64,000 nucleotides of DNA, taken from contig NZ_CP036401.1 in the NCBI RefSeq assembly GCF_004322755.1, positions 5,952,001-6,016,000 on the forward strand, written 5' to 3'. This document shows, piece after piece, positions 22,420 through 31,099 of this stretch (position 1 is the first letter of the stretch; every line of letters starts with the position of its first letter). Source of the stretch: Pseudoduganella albidiflava (lineage in GTDB: Bacteria; Pseudomonadota; Gammaproteobacteria; Burkholderiales; Burkholderiaceae_D). The notes beneath the pieces are model-generated. The model did not search any database. It was given only the letters and a program-made list of their open reading frames with translations, and had not been told where the DNA came from. Both the position numbers and the translations under genes were made by a program.

Positions 22420-23780
22420 GTGGCCCCGTCGACGGTTCGACCCGGCAGCGCGGGAAAGCGGATCTCGATACTGCTGCCCGCGGCACTCTCCCTGAGCACC
22501 AGCGTGGCGCCGAGGTGGGCGCAGACCCGCTGCACCAGCCCCAGTCCAAGCCCGGTGCCGGACGAGCCCCGCGCATCCGCCGGAATCGGTTCGCCTCGCA
22601 AGCGCGACCGCGCGGCTGGCGGCAAGCCGGGTCCGGTATCTTCGACGATCACGCTGCGCCCTTCCAGCCGCACTTCCACATGGCCGTGCTCCGTGTACTG
22701 GCAAGCGTTGCGCACCAGGTTGCCGATCGCAGCCTGCACCAGTTCGCGCACGCCATGCACGTCGAAGTCGGCGCCGCCGCCATACCGCAGCTGGAGCGGC
22801 CGGCTGGCAACCAGTCCCTGGCAGCGCGCCACTTCTTCCAGCGCCAGCGCCTGCGCCGACATCCGCGTCCACTCGAGCCGCTCCGGCGAACGCGCCAGCC
22901 GCAGGAGCATCGACGTGATATCGCTGGCATCGCGCGCAGCGCGGTAGATGCGCTCGGCCGGCGCGTGCAGCACCGGATCGTGCTCCGTTCGCGCCAGCAG
23001 CACCTCGGCCGCCCCCGCGATCACGGTCAGCGGCGTACGCAGTTCATGGCTGACGTCACCGGTGAAAAAGCGTTCGCGATCGAGAAACTCCTGCAGCTCG
23101 GCCGTATGGCTGGCGATCATCCGCGACAGCAGGCCCAGCTCGTCGCCGCGTTCCTGCAGCGGCAACTCCGCCACCCCCGCGTCCACCGCACCCGCCAGCT
23201 CGACGATCGGATTGACGATGCGGTTGCCCAGGAAGCGCCCCAGCAGCACGGCAAAACCCATGAATCCCAGGAACGCCACCGCGAACATCGAATAGACCAC
23301 CAGCTCGATCTTTTCATAGGCGCTGTCATGGTCGACCACGGCGAACTCGCCCTCGGCATTCCGGCCTTTCAGCACGTGCAGGTCGACACCGTCGACGGTG
23401 ACTTCGTGCACGCCTTCCGCCAGCGGGCGCAGCGAGCGTGGAATATTGTCGCCCAGGTGGTAGCTGAGGCCAGCCGGCATCTCCACCGGCAATCCGCCAG
23501 CATGGCGCGGGCCGGCCCACGCGGCCACTTCCTCCAGGCGCTCGTCGACCAGGCGCACTTCGATACCTTCGACGGCCAGCGCGGCGATCACGGCAAAGAA
23601 TACCGACGATACCGTGGCAAACGTCAGGTAGGCCGCGGTGATCCGCTTGCGCAGCGAATCCTCCTTGCGGAGCGAGTCCCCCTTGTGCAGTGTGTCCCCC
23701 TTGTGCAGTGCGTCCCCTTTATGCAGCGAGTCCACCTTGTGCAGTGAATTCCCCTTGCGCAGCGGTTCCGTTTCACGCAT
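22404..23780 (-). CDS. Sensor histidine kinase, PmrB-like by context
   Basis: 458 aa. Order: a repetitive cytoplasmic N-terminus (residues 6-46), TM1 about 48-70, a short periplasmic domain to about 158, TM2 about 160-182, HAMP-like segment, DHp with phosphoacceptor His245 (DVSHELRTPLT), and an HATPase with NACQYTE (N box), VEDTGPGLP (G1) and GTGLGLGLV. The ATG at 23780 overlaps the regulator stop, so the repeats are translated. They are about six copies of a hexapeptide of the type LHKGDS, strongly basic and acidic alternating, which is unusual before TM1. It probably senses envelope conditions and controls eptA. Confidence 0.9.
   Translation of the reverse strand: MRETEPLRKGNSLHKVDSLHKGDALHKGDTLHKGDSLRKEDSLRKRITAAYLTFATVSSVFFAVIAALAVEGIEVRLVDERLEEVAAWAGPRHAGGLPVEMPAGLSYHLGDNIPRSLRPLAEGVHEVTVDGVDLHVLKGRNAEGEFAVVDHDSAYEKIELVVYSMFAVAFLGFMGFAVLLGRFLGNRIVNPIVELAGAVDAGVAELPLQERGDELGLLSRMIASHTAELQEFLDRERFFTGDVSHELRTPLTVIAGAAEVLLARTEHDPVLHAPAERIYRAARDASDITSMLLRLARSPERLEWTRMSAQALALEEVARCQGLVASRPLQLRYGGGADFDVHGVRELVQAAIGNLVRNACQYTEHGHVEVRLEGRSVIVEDTGPGLPPAARSRLRGEPIPADARGSSGTGLGLGLVQRVCAHLGATLVLRESAAGSSIEIRFPALPGRTVDGATLTHL
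23646..23771. repeat. Seven 18-bp tandem repeats in the kinase N-terminal codons
   Basis: Plus-strand units such as CTTGTGCAGTGCGTCCCC occur about seven times in register from 23646 to 23771. Each unit encodes one hexapeptide (L-H/R-K-G/E-D-S/T/A), so copy-number changes stay in frame. Unit divergence is mostly at third positions and in H/R and G/E choices. Confidence 0.9.
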
Positions 23781-24456
23781 CGGATTCGACCAGCTTGTAG
23801 CCGATCTTCGAGATCGTGTGGAGCATCGGATGCGGGAACGGCTTGTCGAGCGCCTGCCGCAGGGCGTGGATGTGCACGCGCAGCGCGTCGGTATCCGGCG
23901 GATTGTCGCCCCACACCTCGTGCAGCACCTGCTCGCGCGACACCACCTTCGGCGCCTCGCGCATCAGCAGCCGCAGGATCGTATACCCGGTTTTCGTCAG
24001 CGCCAGCGGGCGGCCGGCACGCTTGGCCTCGAACGTTTCGGTATTGAAGGTCAGGTCGCCGAACGCCAGCACGGCGTTGGCCGCATGGCCGCCTTTGGCC
24101 CGCCGCACCAGGGCCTTCAGGCGCACTTCCAGCTCGACCAGGGAAAACGGCTTGACGAGGTAATCGTCGGCGCCGCTGTCGAAACCGGCCACCTTGTCTT
24201 CCAGCGTGTCGCGCGCGGTCAGCATCAGCACCGGCATGTCCTTGCGCAGCTCGCCGCGCAGCTTCTGGCACAGGTCCAGGCCATTCAGGCCGGGCAGCAT
24301 CACGTCCAGCACCACGGCGTCATATTCGTGCTCGGTCGCCAGCGCCAGCCCGCCATAGCCGTTCGAGGCCGAATCCAGCACATAGCCTTTCGGCTCCAGA
24401 AAGCCATACAGGTTGGCGACGATGTCGGGGTTGTCTTCGATGATGAGGATGCGCAT
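23773..24456 (-). CDS. OmpR-family response regulator, PmrA-like by context
   Basis: 227 aa. Receiver domain with acidic pocket EDN (8-10), phospho-Asp in VVLDVMLPG and Lys in DDYLVKPFS, followed by a winged-helix DNA-binding domain (SREQVLHEVWGDNPPDTDALRVHIHALR). The start is the ATG at 24456 (MRILIIEDN); the 26 upstream residues of the open frame would overlap cobT and lack family similarity. It heads the regulator-kinase-eptA operon. Confidence 0.92.
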   Translation of the reverse strand: MRILIIEDNPDIVANLYGFLEPKGYVLDSASNGYGGLALATEHEYDAVVLDVMLPGLNGLDLCQKLRGELRKDMPVLMLTARDTLEDKVAGFDSGADDYLVKPFSLVELEVRLKALVRRAKGGHAANAVLAFGDLTFNTETFEAKRAGRPLALTKTGYTILRLLMREAPKVVSREQVLHEVWGDNPPDTDALRVHIHALRQALDKPFPHPMLHTISKIGYKLVESDA

Positions 24457-24462
24457 CGCCCC

Positions 24463-24470
24463 ATTATAAT
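24463..24470. promoter_or_regulatory. Possible bidirectional -10 (ATTATAAT)
   Basis: ATTATAAT reads TATAAT on both strands in the 41-base gap between the divergent regulator and cobT genes. On the minus strand it is only six bases from the start codon, implying a leaderless or nearly leaderless message. No convincing -35 is visible. Confidence 0.35.
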
Positions 24471-24497
24471 TCGCGCTTTCCCCATCGATCGCCTGCC

Positions 24498-25589
24498 ATG
24501 ACCCTGCCCGCCTCCGCGTCCCCGAGCGTGCCAATCAGCGCGCCCGCGCGCGTCCCCTTCAGTGTGCCCGGCGTCGCCTCCACGGCCGATGCGGCGCTGG
24601 CCGACCGCCTCGCGCATGCCATCGACTACAAGACCAAGCCGCCAGGCAGCCTGGGCATGCTGGAAACCCTTGCGCACCAGGTGGGCATGATCCAGCGCAC
24701 CACGTCGCCGGCGATCGACGCGCCGGCCATCCTCGTCTTCGCCGGCGACCATGGCGTGGTGGCCGAAGGCATCTCCGCCTTCCCGCAGGATGTGACCTGG
24801 CAGATGGTCGAGAACTTCCTGGCCGGCGGCGCCGCCATCAATGTGTTCGCCGCGCAGAACGGTTGCGCGCTGCAGGTCATCGACGCCGGCGTGGCGCACG
24901 ACTTCGGCACCCGCGCCGGCCTCACGGATCGCAAGATCGCCGGCGGCACGCGCAACTTCGCGGTGGAACCGGCCATGACGGCCGAACAATGTGCCCAGGC
25001 GCTCGCGCATGGCGCCGCGCTGGTCGACGCACTGCCGGGCAACGTGATCGGCTTCGGCGAAATGGGCATCGGGAACACCACCGCCGCCGCCGCGCTGATG
25101 CACAAGCTGACGGGCATTCCGGCCGCTGCCTGCGTGGGCGCCGGCACGGGCCTCGGCCCGGAAGGCGTGCAGCACAAGGGCCGCGTGATCGAAGCCGCGG
25201 CCGCGCGCCACGCCACGGCCACTGCGCCGCTGGACGTGCTGGCCACCTTCGGCGGTTTCGAGATCGCCATGATGGCCGGCGCCATGCTGCGCGCGGCCGA
25301 GCGCCGCATGGTGCTGCTGATCGACGGGTTCATCGTCACCAGCGCCCTGCTCGTGGCGGCGCGGCTGCAGCCGGCGATCCTCGACTATTGCGTGTTCTCC
25401 CATTGCTCGAACGAAAACGGCCACCGCCAGCTCCTCGAAACGCTGGGCGGCAAGCCGCTGCTGCAGCTGGACCTGCGCCTGGGCGAAGGCACTGGCAGCG
25501 CACTGGCGCTGCCGCTGCTCCATGCCGCCGTCAACTTCCTGAACCGCATGGCCACGTTCGCATCGGCCCAGGTCAGCGGGAAGCACTGA
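24498..25589 (+). CDS. cobT: Nicotinate-nucleotide-dimethylbenzimidazole phosphoribosyltransferase
   Basis: 363 aa. Activates dimethylbenzimidazole to alpha-ribazole phosphate for the lower ligand of cobalamin. Signature segments: KTKPPGSLGMLE near the N-terminus, FAGDHGVVAEGISAFPQDVT, GEMGIGNTTAAAAL, and the C-terminal LGEGTGSALALPL, whose Glu330 corresponds to the catalytic base. The first 28 residues are Ala/Ser/Pro-rich and non-conserved. It is followed by cobS after two bases; a divergent regulator gene is 41 bases upstream. Confidence 0.95.
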   Translation: MTLPASASPSVPISAPARVPFSVPGVASTADAALADRLAHAIDYKTKPPGSLGMLETLAHQVGMIQRTTSPAIDAPAILVFAGDHGVVAEGISAFPQDVTWQMVENFLAGGAAINVFAAQNGCALQVIDAGVAHDFGTRAGLTDRKIAGGTRNFAVEPAMTAEQCAQALAHGAALVDALPGNVIGFGEMGIGNTTAAAALMHKLTGIPAAACVGAGTGLGPEGVQHKGRVIEAAAARHATATAPLDVLATFGGFEIAMMAGAMLRAAERRMVLLIDGFIVTSALLVAARLQPAILDYCVFSHCSNENGHRQLLETLGGKPLLQLDLRLGEGTGSALALPLLHAAVNFLNRMATFASAQVSGKH

Positions 25590-25591
25590 CC

Positions 25592-26356
25592 ATGCTGCAG
25601 CTGCGGCTCTTCTTCATCGCGCTGCAATTCTTCACACGGCTGCCGATCCCGGCGTGGGTCGGCTTCGAGCCGCACTGGCTGCACCATGCGTCACGCTACT
25701 TCCCGCTCGTCGGACTGGTGGTCGGCGCCATCGCCGCGGCCATCTACTGGGCCGCCACGCTGGTATTGCCGCCCGCCGTCGCCGTGCTGCTGTCCACCGC
25801 GGCCAGCATCTATCTCACGGGAGCATTCCACGAAGACGGCTTTGCCGACACCTGCGACGGCCTGGGCGGAGGCATGACGCGCGAGCGTGCGCTGGAGATC
25901 ATGAAGGATTCACGGATCGGTGCCTATGGCGCGATCGGCATCCTCCTGATGCTGGCGGTAAAATGCGCCGCGTTGTCCCACCTGCCCCCGCTGGCCACGG
26001 TGGCCGCCCTGTGCATCGCCCATCCGCTGTCCCGCCTGATGGCGGCAAGCCTGATCTGGCGGATGGCCTACGCGCGTGCCGAAGGCAAGGCCAAGCCGAT
26101 GGCCCAGCAGATGACGGGCCCCGAATTCGCCATCGCCGCGGCCTGCTGCGTTCCCGCCGTGCTGGCGGCAACGGCGCTGGGCTGGCTGGACTGGCGCGCC
26201 ATTGCCATCGGCACCGGCGCGATGGTGCTCGTCACGCTGTGGTTCGCCTGCAAGCTGCGGCAACGCCTCGGCGGCTACACCGGCGATGGCCTGGGCGCCG
26301 TCCAGCAGCTGGCGGAAATCGCCTTCTATGTGTGCGTGCTGGCGCGGTGGGGCTGA
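25592..26356 (+). CDS. cobS: Adenosylcobinamide-GDP ribazoletransferase (cobalamin synthase)
   Basis: 254 aa polytopic inner-membrane enzyme that joins adenosylcobinamide-GDP and alpha-ribazole (phosphate). The acidic metal-binding motif EDGFADTCDGLGGG lies at residues 81-94, and the C-terminal GGYTGDGLGA is also conserved. The ATG follows the cobT stop by two bases. About six hydrophobic segments. Confidence 0.93.
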   Translation: MLQLRLFFIALQFFTRLPIPAWVGFEPHWLHHASRYFPLVGLVVGAIAAAIYWAATLVLPPAVAVLLSTAASIYLTGAFHEDGFADTCDGLGGGMTRERALEIMKDSRIGAYGAIGILLMLAVKCAALSHLPPLATVAALCIAHPLSRLMAASLIWRMAYARAEGKAKPMAQQMTGPEFAIAAACCVPAVLAATALGWLDWRAIAIGTGAMVLVTLWFACKLRQRLGGYTGDGLGAVQQLAEIAFYVCVLARWG

Positions 26357-26376
26357 CACAGATGGAGCTCACGCGG

Positions 26377-26922
26377 ATGAAATTAATTCTCGTGCGCCAC
26401 CCTCGTCCGGCCGCGGCGGAAGGCATCTGCTATGGCCGCAGCGACCTGCCGGTGGATCCCGATGAGCTGGCGCGCGTGCATGCGGCGCTGCGCGACCTGG
26501 GGCTGCCGGGAGACGTCCCGGTGTTTTCCAGCCCGCTGCGCCGTTGCGCCGCCCTCGCCAGCCTGCTGTCGCCCGCCGTGCTGTACGACGCCGACCTGGC
26601 TGAAATGGATTTCGGCGACTGGGAAGGCCGCAACTGGAACGATATCCCCCGCGCGCAGGTCGATGCCTGGGCGGCCGACCTGCTGCATGACCGCCCCGGC
26701 GGCGGCGAATCCGTGCTCGACGTGGCGCGCCGCGTGGCCGCCGCACTGGCCAGGATCCGCCGGCATGGCAGCGCGCGCGCCATCGTGGTCTGCCATGCCG
26801 GCACCATGCGCCTGGCCGCCACGCTGGCCGATGGCGCGCCGCTGGAGCAGGCGGCGCTTGCCGCGGCGTCCCGGCCGCACCGCATCGGCTACGGCGAAGT
26901 TGTCCGGCTGGTGCTTTCGTGA
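26377..26922 (+). CDS. cobC: Alpha-ribazole phosphatase, histidine phosphatase family
   Basis: 181 aa. The phosphohistidine motif LVRHPRP places the nucleophile at His8; the second catalytic His is in VVCHAGTMR. It would dephosphorylate alpha-ribazole-5'-phosphate or adenosylcobalamin-5'-phosphate, completing the CobT/CobS steps. I start at the ATG at 26377, nine bases after GGAG; another in-frame ATG at 26362 is possible. Imperfect 32-base repeats follow its stop. Confidence 0.88.
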   Translation: MKLILVRHPRPAAAEGICYGRSDLPVDPDELARVHAALRDLGLPGDVPVFSSPLRRCAALASLLSPAVLYDADLAEMDFGDWEGRNWNDIPRAQVDAWAADLLHDRPGGGESVLDVARRVAAALARIRRHGSARAIVVCHAGTMRLAATLADGAPLEQAALAAASRPHRIGYGEVVRLVLS

Positions 26923-26986
26923 TGCCTGCAAGCGCTTGATCCCTGCTTCGTGTGTGCCTGGTAGGCGCTTGATACGTGCTTGGTAG
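26923..26986. repeat. Two imperfect 32-bp repeats after the cobC stop
   Basis: TGCCTG...GCGCTTGAT...TGCTT...G occurs at 26923-26954 and 26955-26986 with several substitutions and a one-base shift. The tract begins directly after the TGA and ends just before the promoter of the btuB leader. Confidence 0.6.
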
Positions 26987-26999
26987 TTACGCCATACCT

Positions 27000-27005
27000 T
27001 ATAAT
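27000..27005 (+). promoter_or_regulatory. -10 box of the btuB leader
   Basis: TATAAT immediately upstream of the riboswitch. A good -35 at 17 bases is not visible; TTGGTA at 26980 is only 14 bases away. Confidence 0.5.
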
Positions 27006-27009
27006 TGCG

Positions 27010-27222
27010 CGGTTTTGGTGCCCGCGCCCGAGTCCTCGAGCGCAGTTAAACGGGAAATACGCAGCCAGGTCTCCTGATCGGCCAACGTATGCTGCCCCCG
27101 CAACGGTAAGCAGGCAGCCGCGCGCGAGCAATCGCAGCGCGGCAGCGGTCCGCGACAGCCACTGTGCAATTGCATGGGAAGGCCGGACCGTGATGCCTGC
27201 CAGCCCGGATACCGGCCAAACC
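27010..27222 (+). promoter_or_regulatory. Cobalamin riboswitch
   Basis: Contains the ordered conserved blocks of the class: GGTGCCCG, GTTAAACGGGAA, the CCCCGCAACGGTAAGC core, the B12-box region (GCCACTG ... CATGGGAAGGC) and the closing GCCAGCCCGGATACCGGCC. Downstream, GAGCCGC (27228) and GCGGCTC (27246) can form a hairpin, and GTGGAG (27225) can alternatively pair with a CTCCAC near 27287, giving a plausible expression platform. Binding of adenosylcobalamin should repress btuB and probably the following genes. Confidence 0.92.
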
Positions 27223-27309
27223 AGGTGGAGCCGCCCCGTTGCGGAGCGGCTCTGTTCAATCCGGCCTGCGGGGACGTTGGCCGGTTGCTCCACTTTACAA
27301 AGATTTGCC

Positions 27310-29148
27310 ATGACCTCTCCTGTTGCATCCCAGGCGGCGCTCGCGTCGCTGGCGCTCGCCATTGCCGCGCCGGCCGTACACGCCCAGGCCACTGCCATCG
27401 ATTCCATCATCGTCACCGCCACCCGCACGCCGCAACTGGCCAGCGAAGTGATCAGCGACACCGTCACGATCAATGCCGAACAGATCGCCAACTCCGGGGC
27501 CGGCTCCATTACCGAACTGCTGCAGCGCCAGCGCGGCATCGAAGTCACCCGTAACGGCGGCCCCGGTGCGGCGTCGAACGTGTTCATCCGCGGTGCCAAC
27601 GGCAACCAGAGCGTGGTGCTGGTAGACGGCATCCGCATCGCCTCGGCATCGACCGGCTCGGCCAGCTGGAACGGCATTCCCCTGTCGGCCATCGAGCGCA
27701 TCGAGATCGTCTACGGCCCGCTGTCCACGCTGTACGGAGCCGACGCCATCGGCGGCGTAATCCAGCTGTTCACGAAAAAAGGCGAAGGCGCTCCGGCGAT
27801 CTCGGCATCGGTCGGTGGCGGCAGCGACAGGACCTTCGCGGCCGATGCGGCCATTTCCGGCGGCACGGACCAGCTGAGCTACGCGTTCTCCATCTCGAAG
27901 GAACGGTCCGACGGCTTCTCGGCCACGCGCCTGCCCAGCGCCAACTTCGACCCGGACGACGACGGCTACGATCGCAAGGGCGCGGCCGGCCAGGTGGCCT
28001 ACAAGCTGGCGCCCGGCCATGAGCTGGGCGCGATGTTCCTGTATACCGATACCGAATCCGACTACGACAGCGCCACCTTCGATGCCTACAGCACGCAAAC
28101 GGTCAGCAACGTGGGGGTCTACTCGCGCAACCAGTTCCTGCCCTTCTGGACCATGCTGGTGCAGGCTTCGCAATCGCGCGACAAGTCCGGCTCGTTCTAC
28201 GACGTCGGCCCGTTCGGTTCCAGCCAGATCGATACCACGACCAGCACCTTCACCTTCCAGAACGATTTCCGCATCGGCAGCGACAACCTGCAGGTGCTGT
28301 ATGAACACCGCAAGGAAGAAGTCGACGGCTCCACCGCGGCGCTGAACCGCACGCGCCACAACAATGCGTTCGCGGCCAACTACAGCCTGAAGCGCGGTGC
28401 GCACCTGGCCAACGTGGGCGTGCGCCACGACGACAACTCGGAATACGGCTCGAAGACCACCGGCTCGGTCGGCTACGGCTACCGCATCACCAGCGCGCTG
28501 CGCGCCGAGGCCAGCTTCGCCACCAGCTTCCGCGCGCCGTCCTATAACGAGCTGTATTACCCGGGCTATGGCAACAAGGAAAATCGCCCCGAGGAAGGCC
28601 GCAATACGGAAGCGGGCCTGCGCTACGACGACGGCACCCAGAAACTGGCCGCGGTGTACTACCGCAACAAGCTGGACAACCTGCTGCTGAACACTTCGCC
28701 GTGCCCGTATCCCGGCTACCAGTACGGCTGCGCCTACAACATCAACAAGGCGCTGCTGGAAGGCCTGTCGCTGTCGGCCGAGCGCCAGATGGGCAAGCTG
28801 CTGCTGATCGCCAATGCCGATATCCAGGATCCGAAGGACGAAACCACCGGCAAGCGCCTGCAGCGCCGCGCCAAGCGTCACGCGAATTTCGTGGCCGAGT
28901 ACGACATGGGCGCTGCGCGCGGCGGCGTGGAGTTGCAGCTGTCATCGGATCGTTTCGACGACGCCGGCAACCGCAACCGCCTGCCCGGCTATGGCGTGGT
29001 GAACCTGTACGCAACGTACCGCTTCAACCAGGACTGGTCGGCGCTGGTCCGCTGGAACAACGTGGGCGACAGGAACTACGAGCTTGCGCGCTACTACCAG
29101 ACCGGCGGCTCGAACGTGTTCGCCGCACTCCGCTACGGCTTCAAGTAA
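27310..29148 (+). CDS. btuB: TonB-dependent vitamin B12 receptor BtuB
   Basis: 612 aa outer-membrane receptor. Signal peptide about 1-25 (cleavage after PAVHA), then a TonB box (DSIIVTAT, 31-38), a plug domain (VLVDGIRIAS, IERIEIVYGPLSTLYGADAIGGVIQ) and a 22-strand-type barrel. It imports cobalamin with TonB-ExbBD energy. The ATG at 27310 starts right after the riboswitch leader; no strong ribosome site is visible, fitting translational control. The stop is followed by 14-base tandem repeats. Confidence 0.93.
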   Translation: MTSPVASQAALASLALAIAAPAVHAQATAIDSIIVTATRTPQLASEVISDTVTINAEQIANSGAGSITELLQRQRGIEVTRNGGPGAASNVFIRGANGNQSVVLVDGIRIASASTGSASWNGIPLSAIERIEIVYGPLSTLYGADAIGGVIQLFTKKGEGAPAISASVGGGSDRTFAADAAISGGTDQLSYAFSISKERSDGFSATRLPSANFDPDDDGYDRKGAAGQVAYKLAPGHELGAMFLYTDTESDYDSATFDAYSTQTVSNVGVYSRNQFLPFWTMLVQASQSRDKSGSFYDVGPFGSSQIDTTTSTFTFQNDFRIGSDNLQVLYEHRKEEVDGSTAALNRTRHNNAFAANYSLKRGAHLANVGVRHDDNSEYGSKTTGSVGYGYRITSALRAEASFATSFRAPSYNELYYPGYGNKENRPEEGRNTEAGLRYDDGTQKLAAVYYRNKLDNLLLNTSPCPYPGYQYGCAYNINKALLEGLSLSAERQMGKLLLIANADIQDPKDETTGKRLQRRAKRHANFVAEYDMGAARGGVELQLSSDRFDDAGNRNRLPGYGVVNLYATYRFNQDWSALVRWNNVGDRNYELARYYQTGGSNVFAALRYGFK

Positions 29149-29229
29149 TCGAAGCCCGCGTAGTGAAGCCCGAGCAGTAAAGCCCGAGCAGTAAAGCACG
29201 GGTAGTAAAGCTCGGGTAGTAAAGTCACA
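29149..29229. repeat. 14-bp tandem repeats after the btuB stop
   Basis: Units TGAAGCCCGAGCAG, TAAAGCCCGAGCAG, TAAAGCACGGGTAG, TAAAGCTCGGGTAG (29164-29219), preceded by a 15-base related unit and followed by a partial one. Each unit opens with a stop triplet. Confidence 0.9.
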
Positions 29230-29285
29230 GTAATGCTAAGCTGCCGGGCGCGCCAATGCGCCCGGCGCCTTCCTCCAGGCAGAAC

Positions 29286-30308
29286 ATGCATCCACTCTCC
29301 GCCCACCTGCGTTACCGCACCGGTATCGTCACCGCCGGATTGCTGCTGGCGTCGATCGCCAGCCTGCTGTTCGCGGGCGTCACGGGCTCCGTCGCCATCC
29401 CGCTCGCCGACCTGCCCGGCGCGCTGCAAGAACTCATTCACGGCCGCGCCGATACGCTGGCCGCCACCCTGCTCGACCTGCGCGCCAGCCGTGCACTGAC
29501 TGCCTTCGTTACCGGCGCCACGCTGGCCCTGGCCGGGGTCATGATGCAGACCCTGCTGCGCAATCCCCTCGCCGACCCCTACGTGCTGGGCATCTCGGCC
29601 GGCTCCGCGGTCGGCGCCCTGCTGGCGCTGATGCTGATGTGCGCCGCATGGATGGTCGACCTGGCCGCCTTCATCGGCGCGGTGGCCATCTCCATGCTGC
29701 TGTACCTGCTGGCGCGGCGCGACATGCGCGGCGGCAGCGCCGCCGAGGGCGGCACCGCCCTGCTGCTGTTGACCGGCACGATCCTCTCGGCCGGTTGCGC
29801 GGCGCTGATCATGCTGATGCTGTCGATCGCCCCCGAAAGCCGGCTGCGCAGCATGGTGTTCTGGATGATCGGCGACCTGTCCGGCGCGCCGGTGCGCTGG
29901 CTGCCGTGGCTCGTGCTGGTCGCCGGCCTGGCCTTCGCGCTGCGTACCGCCCGCTCGATGAATGTGCTGGCCCTGCATGCCGAAGCGGCCAGCACGCTCG
30001 GCATCCGCGTCGGCCCGCTGCGCAAGGGCCTGTTCTTCTGTTCCGGACTGCTGACGGCCAGCGCGGTCACCACCGCCGGCAGCATCGGTTTCGTGGGCCT
30101 GATCGTGCCCCATGCCTGCCGCTTCGCCTTCGGGCCGGACCACCGCGTGCTGATCCCGGCCGCCACGCTGGCCGGTGGCGCCTACCTGGTGCTGGCCGAT
30201 ACGCTGGCGCGCACCGTGATCGCGCCGCAGCAGTTGCCGGTGGGCGTGGTGACCGCGCTGATCGGCACGCCCGTGTTCCTGTATCAACTGCACCGGTTGC
30301 GCAAATGA
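29286..30308 (+). CDS. btuC: FecCD-family ABC permease for cobalamin
   Basis: 340 aa, about nine to ten membrane helices. Signature segments: LAGVMMQTLLRNPLADPYVLGISAGSA-type coupling region and GSIGFVGLIVPHACR near the C-terminus. It would form the inner-membrane channel with the ATPase encoded next (overlap ATGA) and the binding protein encoded further on. The B12 assignment rests on context. I start at the ATG at 29286 (MHPLSAHL), ten codons inside the open frame. Confidence 0.9.
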   Translation: MHPLSAHLRYRTGIVTAGLLLASIASLLFAGVTGSVAIPLADLPGALQELIHGRADTLAATLLDLRASRALTAFVTGATLALAGVMMQTLLRNPLADPYVLGISAGSAVGALLALMLMCAAWMVDLAAFIGAVAISMLLYLLARRDMRGGSAAEGGTALLLLTGTILSAGCAALIMLMLSIAPESRLRSMVFWMIGDLSGAPVRWLPWLVLVAGLAFALRTARSMNVLALHAEAASTLGIRVGPLRKGLFFCSGLLTASAVTTAGSIGFVGLIVPHACRFAFGPDHRVLIPAATLAGGAYLVLADTLARTVIAPQQLPVGVVTALIGTPVFLYQLHRLRK

Positions 30309-31099
30309 CGAACGCCGCCACAACGATGATCTCCACCGAGAATCTGCGCCTGGCGATCGGCGCCCGCCTGCTGGCCGACAAGCTGGACTGGCAAGTCGGC
30401 CCCGGCGAATGCTGGAGCGTGATCGGCCGCAATGGCGCCGGCAAGAGTACGCTGTTGCGCACACTGGCCGGGCTGCGCGAGCCGGATGGCGGCCGCGTCC
30501 TGCTGCATGGCCGCGCGCTCGCCGACTGGCCGCTGGAAGCGCTGGCGCGCGAGCGTGCCTTCCTGGCCCAGTCGCGCAGCGACGCCTTTGCCTACTCCGT
30601 GCTGGAAACGGTGCTGTCGGCCCGCCACCCCTATCACGGCAAGCGGTATTGGGAGGACAGCGACGACCACGCGATCGCCCTGCGCATGCTGGCCGCGATG
30701 GAAGTGGCGGACCTCGCTTCGCGCGACGTGCGCACGCTCTCCGGCGGCGAGCGCCAGCGCGTGGCGATCGCCGCGCTGCTGGCCCAGGATACCCCGCTGC
30801 TGCTGCTCGACGAGCCTGCCAACGCGCTCGACCTGGCGCACCAGGTGAGCGTGATGGGCCTGCTGGCGAAACTGTGCCGCGAACAGGGCAAGACCATCGT
30901 GATGATCGGCCACGACCTGAACCTGGCATACGGCATCTCGACGCACGCGCTCCTGCTGATGGGCGATGGCCGCTGGCTGGCCGGCCCGCGCGGCGACGTG
31001 ATGCAGGCCGACATCCTTTCCGACTACCTGCACCATCCGATCGAGACGGTGCGCCACGGCGCCCGCACGATCTTCATTCCCAGAGAGGCTACCGCATGA
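30305..31099 (+). CDS. btuD: ABC transporter ATP-binding protein for cobalamin
   Basis: 264 aa. Walker A GRNGAGKST (41-49), signature LSGGERQRVAIA, Walker B LLLLDEPAN and the H-loop MIGHDLN are all intact. Its ATG overlaps the permease stop by four bases, and its own stop overlaps the cobO start. It energises import with btuC and btuF. Confidence 0.92.
   Translation: MTNAATTMISTENLRLAIGARLLADKLDWQVGPGECWSVIGRNGAGKSTLLRTLAGLREPDGGRVLLHGRALADWPLEALARERAFLAQSRSDAFAYSVLETVLSARHPYHGKRYWEDSDDHAIALRMLAAMEVADLASRDVRTLSGGERQRVAIAALLAQDTPLLLLDEPANALDLAHQVSVMGLLAKLCREQGKTIVMIGHDLNLAYGISTHALLLMGDGRWLAGPRGDVMQADILSDYLHHPIETVRHGARTIFIPREATA

Noticed and set aside
23646..23771. CRISPR-like regular repeats
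   Set aside because: Units are contiguous 18-mers in a coding frame with no spacers. The 14807-14997 cluster also lacks spacers of uniform length.
29133..30929. A 598-codon minus-strand frame over btuC and btuD
   Set aside because: Shadow of two genes with intact motifs; composition is Arg/Gln-rich.
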